This document shows, one piece after another, positions 39,299 to 54,200 of a DNA stretch of 64,000 nucleotides. The DNA is taken from assembly GCF_905147365.1 (NCBI RefSeq), contig NC_056419.1, positions 8,563,501-8,627,500 on the forward strand. Reading direction: 5' to 3'. Under the pieces are notes generated by a model. It was not told the DNA's origin, made no database searches, and saw nothing but the letters and a program-made list of their open reading frames with translations. The DNA comes from Aricia agestis (Eukaryota > Arthropoda > Insecta > Lepidoptera > Lycaenidae). How positions within the stretch are numbered: position 1 is the stretch's first letter; the number at the start of each line of letters is the position of its first letter. The translations under genes were made by a program, and so were the position numbers.

Positions 39299-42200
39299 CT
39301 GAAAATAAATAGTTATAAATTCATTAATTCATTATATTGGGTAATATTAGTAGGTAAAGTGGTAGCGGAAACTATTGTGATCGATTATGATGTGAGACGG
39401 TCGGGCAACGTTATTTACGGGCGTGTTATTGACACGTTTCAGGCGAGTTGCTAGTGTATTGCTAACGCATCGCTGGTGCGTTGTTGGCATGTTGCTGACG
39501 TGTTACTGTCGTATTGCTGGCGTGTTGCTACCATGTTGCTGACATATTGCTGGCGTTTTGCTGTTGCACATACCTATGTTGGTCGGGCGAGACAGTGGGA
39601 GGTGCTGCTGCGGCAGGCTGGCGATGGGTGCTGGCGTGTGCGGCACCTCGCTAAAGTGCAGGTACGCCTCGCCCACAAACGTGTTGCTGACGCTGAACAT
39701 GTCTTTATCCTTGATCACGAGATGGATGAGAGCGTCTGGTGTCCGGCTTTGCTCGGCTGACAGCGGTCTGGAGAGAAGAATACGTGTATAATATAATAAT
39801 AGTTTATGAACTCAAGTAAATACTGGTTTTTTTCTAACTTCTAACCCATAAATTGCGTACGCGTGTACGTGCATACTTGCGTGTGTGCTCGCGTGCATGT
39901 GTTCGTTCTGTACAGATATTATGTGTGCGTATACGTTTTTCTACAATATAACTGAAAAATTTATCAAAGGTATGAATATCATCTGTAGAATGGTTGTACT
40001 TACATTAGGAACATTTCGTCGTATAGTGGGAAGAGATTTTTGTTGTGCGTCTGCGTTTTGGGCTTCTCGATATTTGCAAACGCATCCTCCGGTTGGAGTC
40101 CGACTCTCACATACGAATCACACAATCCTGAAAAATACATATTATGATATTTTCATATTTCAAGCACTAATATGTTTCTGCACTGTCAAATACAACTGCA
40201 AAGTGAACAAAAATATAATTTTGCCTATTTTTATTTCTGGTCTGTATTCAGTATTGTTACTTCACTTTATATTCTTATAAACGTAATACGATTCTGCTCG
40301 ATTAATATGAAAGGTGCGTGTGCCTACTCCTTTTCTAGGGGATGATCTATACTACCGCAAATATATTATATATAATATTTAAATATTTAAATACAATAGT
40401 ATTAATTATTGACATTATAAAACCATCACTTGCCATTCGAATCCGTGGCCACCAAATTCCGTGCATTCATGATCTCAATCTTCAGATGATCTTCTATGAA
40501 CTGGGCTCGGACTGTTAACATTCCCATCTTGGGTTCGCTGATGGCTTGTTGTTCCTGCCACCTCTCCAAATGGTACTGATGAATAAGTTCCCTAGTCTCC
40601 ATACCATGAAGTTTCAACAGATATTCCACTCTTTTCAGTGTTTCAGACGTATAAACCTCCTTTCCGTCTTGGCGAAAAGAACGCACCATAATTTTCAAAC
40701 ATTCGTGTAGGTTGTGGAAAAAAGATGGCGGACGACGTTTCTGGAAATTGAGTTTTTAATTAATTTTTGTTTGTTAATAAATAGACTCCGTCACCATCAT
40801 GCTTAGACCCATCACCACTACAGGGCATACAGGATTCATGCGTACATAACAAAGGTTGTCTCTACTATTATAGAACAAATTTTTAACTTTATCCATTTAA
40901 TTAGAAGACATTTATGTACTTATATTTTATAATTAATAAGTTAGGATTTAATAATGTGATCATTTTAATAAAATTTATTTAAAAAAACTGATAAGTTATC
41001 GCTTTAAATGATTTAAGAAATTATTAAGGTAGAGTATAGCCTGTCAAAAAAGTGAAGAAATTAAAAAGTGGTAACATCGTAGTGTCATCGCTTTTTTCTT
41101 AGTTTGATTTGAAAGGGATGACACTACGATGTTGTCACTTTTTAATTTCTTCACTTTCTTGACAGACTATATGTTAGAGTTTTTTAAAAATAAGTGTTAT
41201 TTAAAACGACGATACTAGCGCTATCTGTATACCAATTTATTTTTGTTTATTTCATCAAGATTCTTCAACCATAGTTAGTTTTAAAATGTATTTCATAGTT
41301 CGTGCGTAAATATCATGTTTTGTGTCATAATTCCGATAAGTGAGAAATTCAAGGTATAAGGTTAGTGCAATTCAGAGACAAAACAATTCTTGCAACGTCA
41401 CGAACAGGCAGTAGAGAACCAGAAACATAAACTTGCGTACGAAAATACCATTACCATTGCAATAAATAGGAAGACCTTAATAGAATACAAAGTATTCATA
41501 AAATAGAAAGAGAAAAATATATCCATTTGCACAAAATTAACTTATCTAAACTTAAACATAAGAGTAACAAAGGCATTTTAATTTAATACATAACATCTGA
41601 CTCTCACTAAAGTAGAAAAATTACACTTAATTTATCTTGTTATTTGCTAGATAGGACATATTAGATGTTGCCTGCGGCTCTACAGGTAACATTGAAAAAA
41701 AAGCTTTCGAGATAAGATCTTTGTTTTTATCCAATCTTCCAGATATTAACTATCCCATTCCGAATTTCATAAAATATTTTTGTTGTTTTTGCGTTATAGA
41801 GAAACTTCTGCATTTATACTATAGAACTACTAAATTGTAAGGAATCTTTAATATCAATACGATTTATCCATCATAATTAAATTATTAAGACACAAGCAGG
41901 ACATATTTATACATACAACATTTTACTATGTTCAAAGGTTTAGCCACTACGTATATCAGCACACATACAATATGTTTATATACACAAACGGACATAAGAT
42001 AATCAGCATGGCCCCTTAATAGCAAATAATATAGTTAATTATTTTGCCATTTTCCAGGCAATACGTCATGTGGTCAAAATTAATAATAATTATTGGTAGT
42101 CTTATAAAGTGCATATTTTTTATTTGACTCAATTACATTTAAACGGGTTAAGAACGTATTGAGTCAGAACGATAACACATAAGAAAATAATGTAAATAGA

Positions 42201-45200
42201 ACATCTACTGTAACATAATTCTTAATATTATGTTCTCTTTATGCAAATACTTCAGCTCTTAAAACGCTGGTCCAGTAATATGCTTATTTGTATTATGAAC
42301 AACATATTATATAAATCATCGGTACGTGGAAACTAAAACTATTTCAGGCAATGGCTTAGACGACAGGGGTCATGCTATACAGTACTATACACAGGTACAT
42401 AAATAGTGTTTTAATTTGGAATCATTACCGCATCCAAATTGGCGGCTGCCGATTTGTGCAAGCGTCTCGGGTCGATATAGCGAGTTATTTTTGCCCTTCG
42501 GTGCTAACAAATAAAAAAAAGTTAACTTAAAAAAAACAAAATGTCATCTAAATGTGCTTCCATTTTCAAAAACTAAAAAAAAGTGTTTTGTTTTTTATAA
42601 AATAATTCAAATGTGCGTTTTGGTAGCGTGCGACACAAATGCATTATTTACCGGAAACACTAGAGAGTACGGCGATACTCTGTTTTTGCCAAAATATCTA
42701 CGCCTAAGTAAGCGGATACGGGTAGTTATTTTCTCTTTCTACAAAATTAAATGTTAAAACATAGGTTAGTAAAGAAATTGTAGGAAAGTTAATATAATAC
42801 GGTCCAGTAAAAGAGTATTAAAAAGTAAGTTTTACTTATTACTGAACCTGTTAAAAAGTATAAAAACTTTGTTACTTTTGTTAATAAAGAAAAAAAAAGG
42901 TTAGTAAAGAATGTTCAAATTACCTCCAAATTAGCTTGTATCAGTTCATATAAAACCTCGCCCAGTTGTTCCCAAACTATGTCGAGGGTTCTAGAAAAGT
43001 TTTCGTTGTTCAGATGTTGGTACAAAGTGTCAAGGTTAGCCTCTAGGTATCGCATGACGCGATCCATACTGGAACAGTCTTGATGTAACAACTCCGCGCC
43101 TTCTATCAAAAACCTCGTGATGGACGGCATCATCTGTAATTGAGAATATTTTAATAAATAAATATTATGTAAAAAAAGTAACGACATTTAACTGAGAAAT
43201 ACAAGTCTACGTAGTCATACTTGTAGTTTGGTAGGGTACTTGTAATTTGGCAGGGTTATGTCGAGTCAATATAGTCGTGATCTGTCTGCTTAAGTACTAT
43301 GATTGGACTTCGAACGAATAGAAACAAAATTCAAGTTACCTTTTTGATCATAACTTCTAAAAGCTCGACAATTTTATTTTTGACTGTGTCGATGGCATTC
43401 TCGATAACATTTTGCAGCGTCTCTTTACACCTGAAAAATTAAAATAAATTATATATGTTTCGCTATCTGATCGCAATTTACTAATAATGACATTTCTCAA
43501 CGCCGTTCTACATAGTTTCACAGTTTTAAGAACTTATGACTAGCCGAAAAAACTCTGTTTTGCAACTTTACTATCCCGGGGACGTTATATTTTTTATGTC
43601 TCCATAAAAAAAAATTTGGCGGCCATTGCTCCAGAATACACAGGGTGTAACAAAAATAAGTGATAATAACGCACCTCTGCGCCTCGTTGGGCGACGCCTC
43701 GCACAATTGAAAGTTGCCTTCAAAAAATGATGGAAAACGCTTTTTTTTATTTGTATTTTTACTGCCTTAGAATATAATAACGCACCTCTGCGCCTCCATG
43801 GGCGACCTGGCCTCGCACATGCGCTGCACGATCTCGTCCATGCCGAGTTCACCTACAAACGGCTCGAGACTGCGCCGCACGTAGTCTATGTTGTTGATAG
43901 CCACACACCATTCTGTCGTTACCTACGTTGTGAGGGGTTTAGAAATTAGTTGTTGTACAACCGTTGTAGAGCTTTAGGGGTCTTAAATGGCTCTTTCGGC
44001 AATTCAAATTATAAAACAAAACCTTTTCAAGTTTGAAAAAAAGAGGCCATTTTTTTCGATGTCTGTAAAAATTTTACCTCAAGCATGTAAAGAGATACTT
44101 CATTTAAATTAGACTGATGTTTTTATCGGGCCATTTATTCAAAAGCATAAATGAACGTGTAATAGATTAAGTATTGATAAAAAACAAATTTTGTCGAAAT
44201 AGTGAAGCCCAAATTGGTCCATAATAATAATAATTAACCAATATTCAATAATACATTACGCTTAAAATTCCTGAAAAGAAAAAAACATAAAAAATTACCT
44301 CGAACCGCGTGTCGTAAACTGTGCTAACGGTGCCTACGCTCTCGACGCGCGCAGACATGCGCTCCGAGTAGAACACGCAGCAACGGCAGATATCCTGAAA
44401 TAATAATATTTTTATTGCATTGAAAAAAGATAAAGAATTATAAACTCTTTTGAAGTACTATCCATCCACTCCTTAATACATATAGTTCTTGCAATCTACG
44501 AGTACGATACACGCGTACATGGCTCGCTCGCTACTGACTGCTCCGTCAGGTACGCACACTAACGAAAATGTCTATTCACAAATACAACTACAAATAAAGG
44601 CTACGCTAAATGAGTGTAAATGAGGCGCCACCGTCGAAATTGTTGTGTGCTGTGGATGAAATTATTAAAAAGCTGTGGGCTAATCTAGTTTCTACATCCC
44701 AATACATAATTATTTATTATGACGTATCAATTCTTTTATCCTATATATTTAAGGCTCATACATTTTCTAAGGTAAAAACATCTACTAACTCGAAATATTT
44801 ACTTACATCAATGATCTTCGCAACAAAAGTGTAACATCCCTCAACGTCAGGCCAAGCTAGTTGCTGCCAGAATATCTTGATCTGGTAGAATATAGCCAGC
44901 GTGTCTACTCCTGAACTGCTGTATTTCACGTTAGTGTCTACTGGAGTCAGGTTATCCAGTTCTACCGCTTTCTCTATACGAGTCAATGCCTTGTACGCGG
45001 CTATGTCCAACCATTGGGCTACTCCGCCGAAGAACCACGAATGGAACTTCGATATGGCGTAGTTGCTCCACTCAGTTTCGTTCAAGCCTTGGCCTAACCT
45101 GCAAGAACATACTTGACATTAGGTATTAGAACAATATATAATGCAAACAATAATTATTTCATAAGTTTTCATGACGTATTAAGAATGCAATAACCATAAC

Positions 45201-48200
45201 TTTGCTCATCAGAAAACTAACTATTGCCGATAGTCGATACATACAAACCAATCATTAGTGATCAGACTAGGTTTGTTTAGATATAACCAATATTTTTTTT
45301 TAAATTTCAATATAGGATAAGTTCATACCATAATTTTCTGAACAAAAATTTTTTTCTACAACATACGTCGCACAGCAGACGTAATTTGGACGGGTCGATA
45401 TCAAACCCAGTCGACAGAACGTGACTAACATTAGCTTGGCATAACCCTATCAAATGACGTAGGTCCGACATGTGCTTATGAATAAACTCTTATACTCACG
45501 TCAAAAACCTCTGCAGTGCCAGGTACAGCTCGAACAGCGTGGTGCCCATAGCCAGGGGTTCGGAGCCCACATCAGGGGTGCCCAACCCCGTCTCCCCATT
45601 GAGACCACCGGCCAGCTGCACGTTGGAGTTACTCTCGCTGTACCGCAGGCGCTTCAGGCTCTTACACACCTGGACCACCTCGGGTTCAACCAGGGATGCG
45701 ATTTTGTTCTCGTACACCCCGTATAAAGCTTTGGAATAGGGGAACGACATTACTCTGAAAAGGAGAAGGGAATAAATTAGTATCGTGTGTATTTAAATTA
45801 GTATCGTGTGTATTTAATATATATTTTTTTAAAGTTTTGCTACTTATTTCAAAAAAATAATGAAATTTAACCTAATATGAATGTGTAACATTTAATGGTG
45901 GTCAGTCCTATTTGACGACATTTGATCGGTCGCTGAAACGTCAGATGGCACTGGCTAGCATACCGTTTAAACTTTAAAGCTTAGAAACAGACCCAATATA
46001 CAATCATTTACTTACTCTCCGAAAACTCTATCAAAATATTCGATGGCTCTCTGCAAGTCTGACCGCACCAGTTGGATCACCCTGATCAAGTGCTGTAGTC
46101 TGGACTCCTCAGTCTTGTCCTTACACTCGTTATTGTCCAGAATGTGAACAAACCAGTCCGAAGCACCCTGGATCACCGCCTGACTCAGCACCTCATGGAT
46201 GGTCAGCTTACTCCCATCACCTTTCTCCCTCAACCAACCGTATAGGTTTACAGGGAACAAGTCTATCGTCTCCGGAAGATCTAGGAGGGACAACTTGTAT
46301 AGTATCTTCAGCACTTCTCTCAGGGTCTTCATGACAGTTTTGTCTCCGGCGGTCTTCTTCCGGAGTTTCCTGATGTGGCTGAAGCAAGTCGGTAGAAGCT
46401 TCTTAGCGGCGTCCCAAAACAGCTTGACATCCTCTTCATTTATAAGGCCTGGAAAGTATGGAGAAAATTCTTTAATATTCAAAACTCTTTGGTAAGGTTA
46501 GCTTAAGATTTACACTGAAGAACTAAGAAGAACTGCTAAACTATTGCGCTAGCTAGTTGTCCGCTAAGCACAGACCACTCGCTGATATTCCCTCTCTTTC
46601 CCACCTATATAGTATTTATAAATCCATCAGTGAGCGCGCAGTACACCACCCGCTGGGCCAGCGCGTTGTCGGCGGGGCACAGGCCGATAATATCCCCTCT
46701 CTTTCCCACCTATATAGTATATATATTGTATACATCCGTCTCACTCACTCACCGGACTGCAACGGCTTGGTGATCTTGTCTAGCAGGTTGTTGAAGAGGG
46801 TGAAGCTGAGCGGGTGGTCGACAGTGAGCGCGCAGTACACCACCCACTGTGCTAGCGCGTTGTCGGCGGGGCACAGGCCGCTCTGCGCCGCGTGCTGCGT
46901 GAGGATCGCTTCAGCGGGTGCGCTGAAATTGCCGCACCACCAGTATGGCGCCACCTGAAATTGGATACTTGCTTATGAGAATTCAGAATACTACTTTCGA
47001 TTAAAAACTATTAGAGTGATTTCAGAATACTATCCATTGTTCTTACGTTCGATTAAAAACTTTTGATTTCGCTTTGGCACAACCAGAAACTAAGTCAAAC
47101 ATGACGTCGTTACCAGACTAGGCGACTAGAGACTTTTAGCTAGTTTTTATTATTCGTAGGTTTTAGCATACATGACATAATATTATGAACTGCTTTCTCA
47201 AAAGTTCTACATTTACTGTTTTCATATTTAAGAATATTCCATATAATGGTATTTGATAACATTCCATACTGAGGGACGAACGTATCGTCCCTAAATATGG
47301 AACAGTGATGCGATATATGTCTTAAAATGCATCTAGGGTTCAAGACGAATAACTAAAGTTTTTTATTAATTAAATAAAATCAAAATTTTAGTACTTACTC
47401 GTAATTAAAATATAAGTAAGTACATCACTCTATTAGTTTGTATTTCTAATAGAAATATTATTCCAAAACATACAAAGTTTGTCATACCTTAGAGCTCTCC
47501 AGCTCGTGCAGCAGCAATATCCTCAGCAAATGTCGGTGCTCCTGCGCAGCAACCTGCGAGTTCTTCTCGGAGCTGAAGCTGCACCGCACCTTGAGCACTC
47601 CCTGCCGCCGCAGCTTGCTCTTCTTGCTCAGGTTCAGCCACATCGACATGCCGCCGGCGGGAATCGACTGGTAAAAAGATGATACATTAGCTGACTTCAA
47701 AAAGGAGTATATTTCGACACAAAAAGAATTATATTCCAATTACAAAAAGAATATGTTCCATCTTCAAAAAGGAGTATATCTATTCCGACTCAAAAAGGAG
47801 TAGGTATTAAAGTACTTCTAAAAGGAGTATATTCCGATAAAAAATATACTCTTTATTCCCACTTCAAAAAGTAGTTTTTTTCGATAGTAGAAAATTCAAT
47901 AGATACTTTGTGTTCGAATAGGATGTAAACTGCGAAAGAGCAGAAGACGCGAAAATTAGTGGCGGTACCAATGGCTCTCGTTATACTAAATAGAATAACG
48001 CCTGTTTGGCCATTATGTATGTTGGTTTGTAGTAGAAAATTTTAAATAATGATAAAACTTGCATACTAAATAGAATTAGTCACAGAACTAAGTAAACCTG
48101 AAAATTACTAATCCAAGTAGGTAAGTAAGTACCTACTTAACTACTAACTCCAAACCACAAATCACAATACAAAGAAGACTAAATATTATGTTACAGATAT

Positions 48201-51200
48201 TTTTTGAAAATTCAAAATCCATAAAAATAACCATGTTTATATTATGACTGTACTGAATTCAGAAAAAATGTAACCCAAGATGTATGTAAGTACATGGAAC
48301 ATAATATTATGCCAATTGCAAATGATACAGTTTTTTCTGACTTCAGAGTTTATTTACCTCTGATAGGATATTACTCTCGAACAAGCATGATTTTTAACCG
48401 ACTTCCAAAAACGAGGAGGTTATACGTTCGGCTGTGCATATGTTTTTTTTTTTATGTATGTTCAACGATTACTCCGCCGTTTGTGAACCGATTTTCAAAA
48501 TTTTTGTTTTGTTGTATAGGGTATTACTACAATTTGGTACCATGTTCAGAAAAATGGTGACCTGATGATGGGATCCATGAGTAATCGAGGGAACTCCTCG
48601 AAATTATAGAGTAAGAATTACTTATTTAATACTTTTTAGTTCATATTATTATAGTTTTTACCTTGGAAGTCGGTTTTAATTTTTTGTTAAAAATAATAAT
48701 TATAGAATGTTTATAACACTCGCATGTGGCAAATGATTTTACCTATCATCTGCCCCGTGCGAGTTTCTTACGCCGGTTCTTCTTGCCGGGCTATTTCCCG
48801 AGCCGGTATTCATAATGCCTATTTTGAATAAATTGATATATTTTTTATTGAATAAGTAATTGAAAACGGACTACAATTAGCGTATCAAATAAACACGCTT
48901 GTTAACATGCAATAAGTTTTAAGTTTCAACCTAATACTTAGCTTCCGTGACACTTATTACTTTGTCAATAGACTTTAATAATAAGTTCCAACACGAAGGC
49001 CGAAAAGGTTAAACTTAGGCTAATGACTTCAACACTGAACTAAATAAAAATACCATGCAAAATTCAACCGTCTCTACAACACATATAGTTCAATATCGAT
49101 TGTATTTTAGAACCAAATTCTTCCTAAATGCGACACACACAATGTGGATAAATAATAAGACAAAATATCCGGAGGACTCATTTTCCGACGAAATGACCTT
49201 GCTATAACAATTTTTCTGCATGACTAACTAAAATAATATAAATTGGGGCATTTATTATAATGTAGCTAAATGTGTAGCGTACTTATGTAGAGACACGCAA
49301 AATTAAAAATATTCATGTAGTTTTAATAACTTGATAGAGTATTAAAGATCCAATAATGTTTATCTGTCTTGTTCTTTGCAAGCTCAAGTAGGTAAACAAT
49401 AATAAGACAGTATAGTAAGTAGCAGTAGTAGAGATATACTGTATTTGATTTACAAGTAGTCAGAAACACTTTAACAACACTTGAACTGATAATGCAGTAG
49501 TTATCTACCTAATCACAGCTATCAAATTGTGTATAATTTACTTCATATTACAATTGCAAGTAAGACGAAAAGAGATTTTTGCAAAACTAAACAAACATAA
49601 AGCAGGCCATAAACGCAAGGGTGTACCTGACAAGTGACAGGTTTGCCTGAGCAGTTACGCCTGTCAGGCAAAGTTGAAGCAAAACCTGAACTTCTGTAAC
49701 ATACACGCTCCGGTTTATCTGAACAGTTGACCTGTCAGGTACACCCTTGCATGTATAGCCACAGAATACATATTAGAACAGCTCGACAAGGCTCTAAATG
49801 AACGTGGGTGACATTGACGGGAGCGCTGCTGGTAAAGGAGAACTGTAAAACACATGTCAAAAATGACGTTTTTCTATGATAGAAGCGTTTAGTTCCTTTT
49901 CTCACCACGTTCATATAAAGCCTTGTCGAACTGTAACAAGTATAGCCTGCTTATGTCAAGTTACTTGTAAGAAAATCTTACCTTTAAAGGTATATTTGAT
50001 GTGCCGATGAGCTCGTTGTCGTGTTTCCCCGTCGACGCGGTGATCGCAATCTCCTTCATCAGCTTCCGCAGACCCTTCACGCCCTTCACCTCGAATATCT
50101 TCGTCATCTTCTCCTTCACAGTCTCCGCTGGGTCGAAGTCCCTAAAAAAACAATTTATTCGAACATGATTATTGATTTTTTTTCGAATTGGGGGCCTTAC
50201 TACTGTCGGGAGCAGTCTTTTGCGGGTAACCTTATCATAGACAAGTACTCCGATTCTTCAAACTTACAATCTGTCATCTAAGGCACAATTCTCAAACCTC
50301 GAACAAAGATTTTTCGTTCGAAGATTAGACTTTAGGAAAATATTTTAAATCGGAGTAGAAAATGGTTCGGTTGCCGACTATTTATATTTTGGCCAGGCGG
50401 CTGTTTTATACCAGTAAACTTTGCTCTTAAGAAGATAATTCATAGTAATTGTTATGTGTTGTTATATCACTATGAAGTTCACAAACACTGTTAAAATTTA
50501 AGTGACACGTTAGCTTCATCAGTCCAAAGTATTTGGTCGTTACGTGGTCAAATTGTTCAATTAAGATTGAAAACTTTTTATTAGACAACATCCGTTCTGG
50601 TTAGCAGATGTTATCAGAATACACTAAAACTTTATGGATTTCTGTCACTTAACCGAGTGGTATACGTGACAGAAGTCCATCTATATTCTGTACCGAGATG
50701 ACTAACAATATTTTGTAGATAGGCTTTTTTTCTTCAAGGGCAAACAAAATAAACTTACCAAACCTCCAGACACAGTGAATCATCTTGTAAACTGCCCGGC
50801 ATAGGTCTGAAAATAAAAGTTAAACAAACATAAGTAAAGCTGCTAGCTGATGTTACACCACACTTATTCGGCATAAGTGTGGCCTCTTGGCCCCGTGTAA
50901 TTTAGGGAGCCTTAATCCCAAAATAAGAAAAATGGGTACAGATCAATATATCTGTGCCCAAACAGGGAAAGGGTAAGTATCTGAATTCTGAATACAATGT
51001 GGGACACCGGCAAGGTGTCAGCCAAGATACAGAGGATTTTTTTACTAATATCACATTTAAAATTAGTAGTTGATTCAGACCCTAATGTAAACAAAACGTA
51101 AACAGACGCAAACCAAAACATTCTTTGAAACGTTTGTTACGAAACACACGTAATATTATTAAACTACTGACCTTTGATGAAACTGAATTCTATTCACAAT

Positions 51201-54200
51201 GTTACTACATTTCCGTTTATTTGTTTATTTCACCTAATATAGGATTTAGGTAAATTAAATACAGAAAAATTAACGGTCAAAAGCACGGTATAGCAATATG
51301 AATATTGCTATACTGTGGTCAAAAGCACAGTATAGCAATATGTTATATTGCTATACTGTGGTCAAAAGCACAGTATAGCAATATGTTATATTGCTATACT
51401 GTGGTCAAAAGCATTCAACACATTTTTATTTCAATATAAACTTATGTGTAATGGTAGGTATCGCTGAAGTATGTAGGTACCTAATGTAACGCTTATCTTT
51501 ATATCCATAATCCAATCTACAGAAAAAAATACAACCAAAGCCAAGCAAATGACTAAAACATTATGTCTACAAATAAAAAAAACTTACAATGAAAAATGTT
51601 CCTCCCAAGTCGGGTTGAGTGTAGACGCCTTTACTGACGTGTTGTACCTCTGTGACGTGTTGGACATGAGGTAAATTGTCACGAAGGGATCGCTCAAACC
51701 CGTGGGGTCTTTGGGCACTAAATCTTTCCCCTCCACGACCTCCACATTCAGCATCAGCTCTGGCGGCTGCTTGGCCTCTGCCATGGTGAGCAGTTCAGTA
51801 TGCTTGTCGTTGGATATCTTGAAGGCTTCCTGCACGTAGGACAGCATAGCCGCCTGTCCCTGCTCGCATCCTACGTCACATCCCCCAACATTGTGTAGGA
51901 TCTCATACAGGATCTCAAGGTACAACTCATCCACCTAAAATAACAAATATATATCAGAAAAATATTCAAAATTAGAATGGTCTTTTTGAACGTTAAAAAC
52001 CCCCAATTCCGTAGTAAAGTGCTGCAGTTGGGCTCTCTTATCTAGCTATAAAACAGAATCAACTATATTAAAACATAAATAACTAACTATATTATTAAGT
52101 CCTAAGAAAGCCATTTAATTGACTCTTTAAAACAATTATAATTGACTCTTTAAAACAATAATAATGTTTCACCACTTCCTAATAAGTGCCGGAGACCACA
52201 ACTTAACTTGACAAATAGAGTATGGAGCATCTGTCAAATAAGTTGTGGATAGCCTATCCGGAACCTTACCTACCAGGAAGTGGTGAAACAGGTCCTTAAT
52301 AAAATATATACTTTTATTCATTCAAAGTATTATTTTTTTTCATAGAATCGTCAGTGTACCTTACATTTCTCTTTCACTCTATGCATCTCTACAATATATT
52401 TTCAACTTTAAAAGATCCCTGAAAAATCTAAACCATTTTCTTTTGAACTAGTTACTAGTATGTAGAAGCTGGTAATAAATATTAGGTAATTGTCAAACAA
52501 TTAACATGTTTTGTTTTCCTCAATTACCATGCTAATAGCGACATAAAATAACTCAACGACCCATTGTTATTTTAATTCGTTATTATGTGCTGTTATTTCA
52601 TATACGTATTTAAATATTTCAAATTACACAACGGTATATATCAGAAAAGTACGTACCGATGAATCATAGTAGTACCGTAATTTCATCCAAACGAATCAAA
52701 ACATAACCCCCCGAGAACCGCAGAAATACTGACTATACAAGCACCTACAAGGAAGACGTATAAAAGAAAGGGGTTTCCTAGCGACGTCACAACATGGCAT
52801 GGCATTTGAGGTGTCCCCCGTGCAGTAGACAGCGGTAGACATGGCCGTATCGACCCAATAGCAGGGTTATAGCGTGAGAATTATTGATCTGATAGAAACT
52901 CTACGTACGTACAGATGGGTACGATTTATCGCTCCACTAACAGCCAAGTCTATATTCGTTAAATTGAGCACGTAAACATTAACTAAAGTAGTCTGTTTTA
53001 AAGTTTTTTCTAGCCATTATCTATTCAGCTACCTACTTAAGTCGTAACAAATGAATCGAATTCTTTTTTTAAACCGTGAAGTCATTTCCAAGAGCAAAAG
53101 GTAGAGTTTGTCACCTTTATTTTTTTATTTATACGCTTCGGTGATTTCTTTTATTGAATTGTTTATTTTAAAAGGATGTATTATTTCAATCTAATTTGAA
53201 TACTACATGAGCAACATTAAAAACATTGAAAGTAAGAGTTAACCTTTCCTTGAAATACTCGTAACTCTATTATATAACAAAAACATTTTCATTCAAGAGC
53301 GAGTATTTTTCTAAACGGAATAGATATATCTATCAATAACGTTACAATAACAATGAACGTACTGTCATAGACTGTATGATAAGGCTGGTCTGCCGATCTA
53401 GCAGCTCCTTCTTGACCCCCCTGTACTTAGTCCGCAGAGTTCCCGACCCGTACATGATTACACACAACACTTAATCAAAGTTCACTCAACACGCATGTTT
53501 CTGAACGCGGGAGTTTCTGAAAGATTCAGTAAATTCCGCGAGACGTCATCGCGTCTGGCTGAACGGACCGGGACTCGGGACTTCGGACGCACCGCGGCCA
53601 AAATCTATTTTCGCGAGGCGCCGCCAACCGCAAGGAAAGTGATAGTGAAAAGTGAAACCTTTTTACAATAACATAATTATTGTACTCATTTTTTCCGCTT
53701 TTAAGATATACTTAACGATTGAAAAGGTCTACAGAAAAAATATTTTTGTATTCAAGCACTAAAGTACTAAAAATTGAAGCATAAACCTAATTCAAGGTAA
53801 ATAGAAACCGGTGTTTAAGCATGTATTTTCCGCTTCGCGACAAAGTTGCAATATACAGGTCATTAGCGAATAATAATCATAATATTATTATTATGTACCG
53901 ATTAGAAACCACATCATCGCAATGTATCAGACTATTAAAATACCATGTTACCCCATAACGCTTTAGCTAATGGAAAAATGAGATTAACGATCTCGACCAA
54001 TATGAAACACGTAGAGCTGGCGTTTAATCGCTACCTATTATGATTTATTAGCTGATCGTTTTATAAAACAGCTGCTGCCAATATCTATGAAGTTGATTTT
54101 AAAGGGCTTTACGCGGCAGTTATGATGTTACAAGGTTGTAACTTGTACATTACAGGCTACAGCACAATTAAATTAAATTGTTACAATTTTATATAGAAAT

